A DNA stretch of 64,000 bases from Sphingomonas sp. Lineage in GTDB: Bacteria > Pseudomonadota > Alphaproteobacteria > Sphingomonadales > Sphingomonadaceae. Below, piece after piece: positions 63,779 through 64,000 of the stretch (position 1 is its first letter; each line of letters opens with the position of its first letter). Made by a program: the position numbers and the translations under genes. Under the pieces are notes generated by a model, which saw nothing but the letters and a program-made list of their open reading frames with translations, did no database searches and was not told the origin of the DNA. The stretch covers positions 1 through 64,000 of the forward strand of contig NZ_JANXNX010000062.1 in NCBI RefSeq assembly GCF_025353885.1. Reading direction: 5' to 3'.

Positions 63779-64000
63779 GAGTGTCTTCTGTCCATGATTG
63801 CTTTCATTGCGCGACCGATAGAGACGGGCGGTCGTCCCGCCAAGATGCGTAGCTTGTCCAAAATCGTGGAGTGTCCTGCATAAAAGCGCCCGATCAATGC
63901 CGGACGCAGGCCATAGAAACGCTGGAGGACGCGGTATCGTTGCGAGGGTTCGGCGGCGCGGAACAACATTGTCGTCAGCATCCGGTAATAGCCGCCCGAT
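63775..64000 (-). CDS. crtY: Lycopene beta-cyclase, C-terminal part (runs off window)
   Basis: 'GGYYRMLTTMLFRAAEPSQRYRVLQRFYGLRPALIGRFYAGHSTILDKLRILAGRPPVSIGRAMKAIM' typical CrtY C-terminus; 4-nt overlap with crtI. Confidence 0.85.
   Translation of the reverse strand, partial: SGGYYRMLTTMLFRAAEPSQRYRVLQRFYGLRPALIGRFYAGHSTILDKLRILAGRPPVSIGRAMKAIMDRRHS

Overview
64 kb of a GC-rich alphaproteobacterial chromosome. Protein repertoire and carotenoid genes look like Sphingomonadaceae (inferred from content, no search run). The window is densely coded and mostly ordinary. Main blocks: (1) a beta-glucan/oligosaccharide utilisation locus (LacI regulator and FHS-type MFS transporter divergent from a TonB-dependent receptor and two secreted GH3 enzymes); (2) an acyl-CoA catabolic island (two SDRs, four acyl-CoA dehydrogenases, Zn-ADH, APH-type phosphotransferase, serine hydrolase, FadJ-like protein); (3) a LytTR response regulator/histidine kinase pair and a PHB-depolymerase-like esterase; (4) a TetR-controlled tripartite efflux system (DHA2 MFS/HlyD/outer-membrane factor); (5) housekeeping genes (lepA, acs, gyrB, ygfZ-like, pyrC, thrS, infC, queG, msrB, tRNA-Pro(CGG), tRNA-Ser(GCT)); (6) a carotenoid operon (crtY partial, crtI, LOG-family gene, crtB). 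Features beyond ordinary annotation: a frameshifted, truncated cas1 remnant at ~1.26-1.55 kb with no CRISPR array or other cas gene recognised; a collapsed Oar-like TonB receptor pseudogene at ~35.0-36.0 kb; a mirrored pair of perfect GACATCGATGTC palindromes, each overlapping a -35-like hexamer in the LacI/TonB-receptor divergent region; a matched pair of candidate TetR operators; and a split bacterial version of the ACAD10/11 architecture (APH kinase plus ACAD11-like dehydrogenase) in a translationally coupled operon. I saw no convincing new defence or mobile system.
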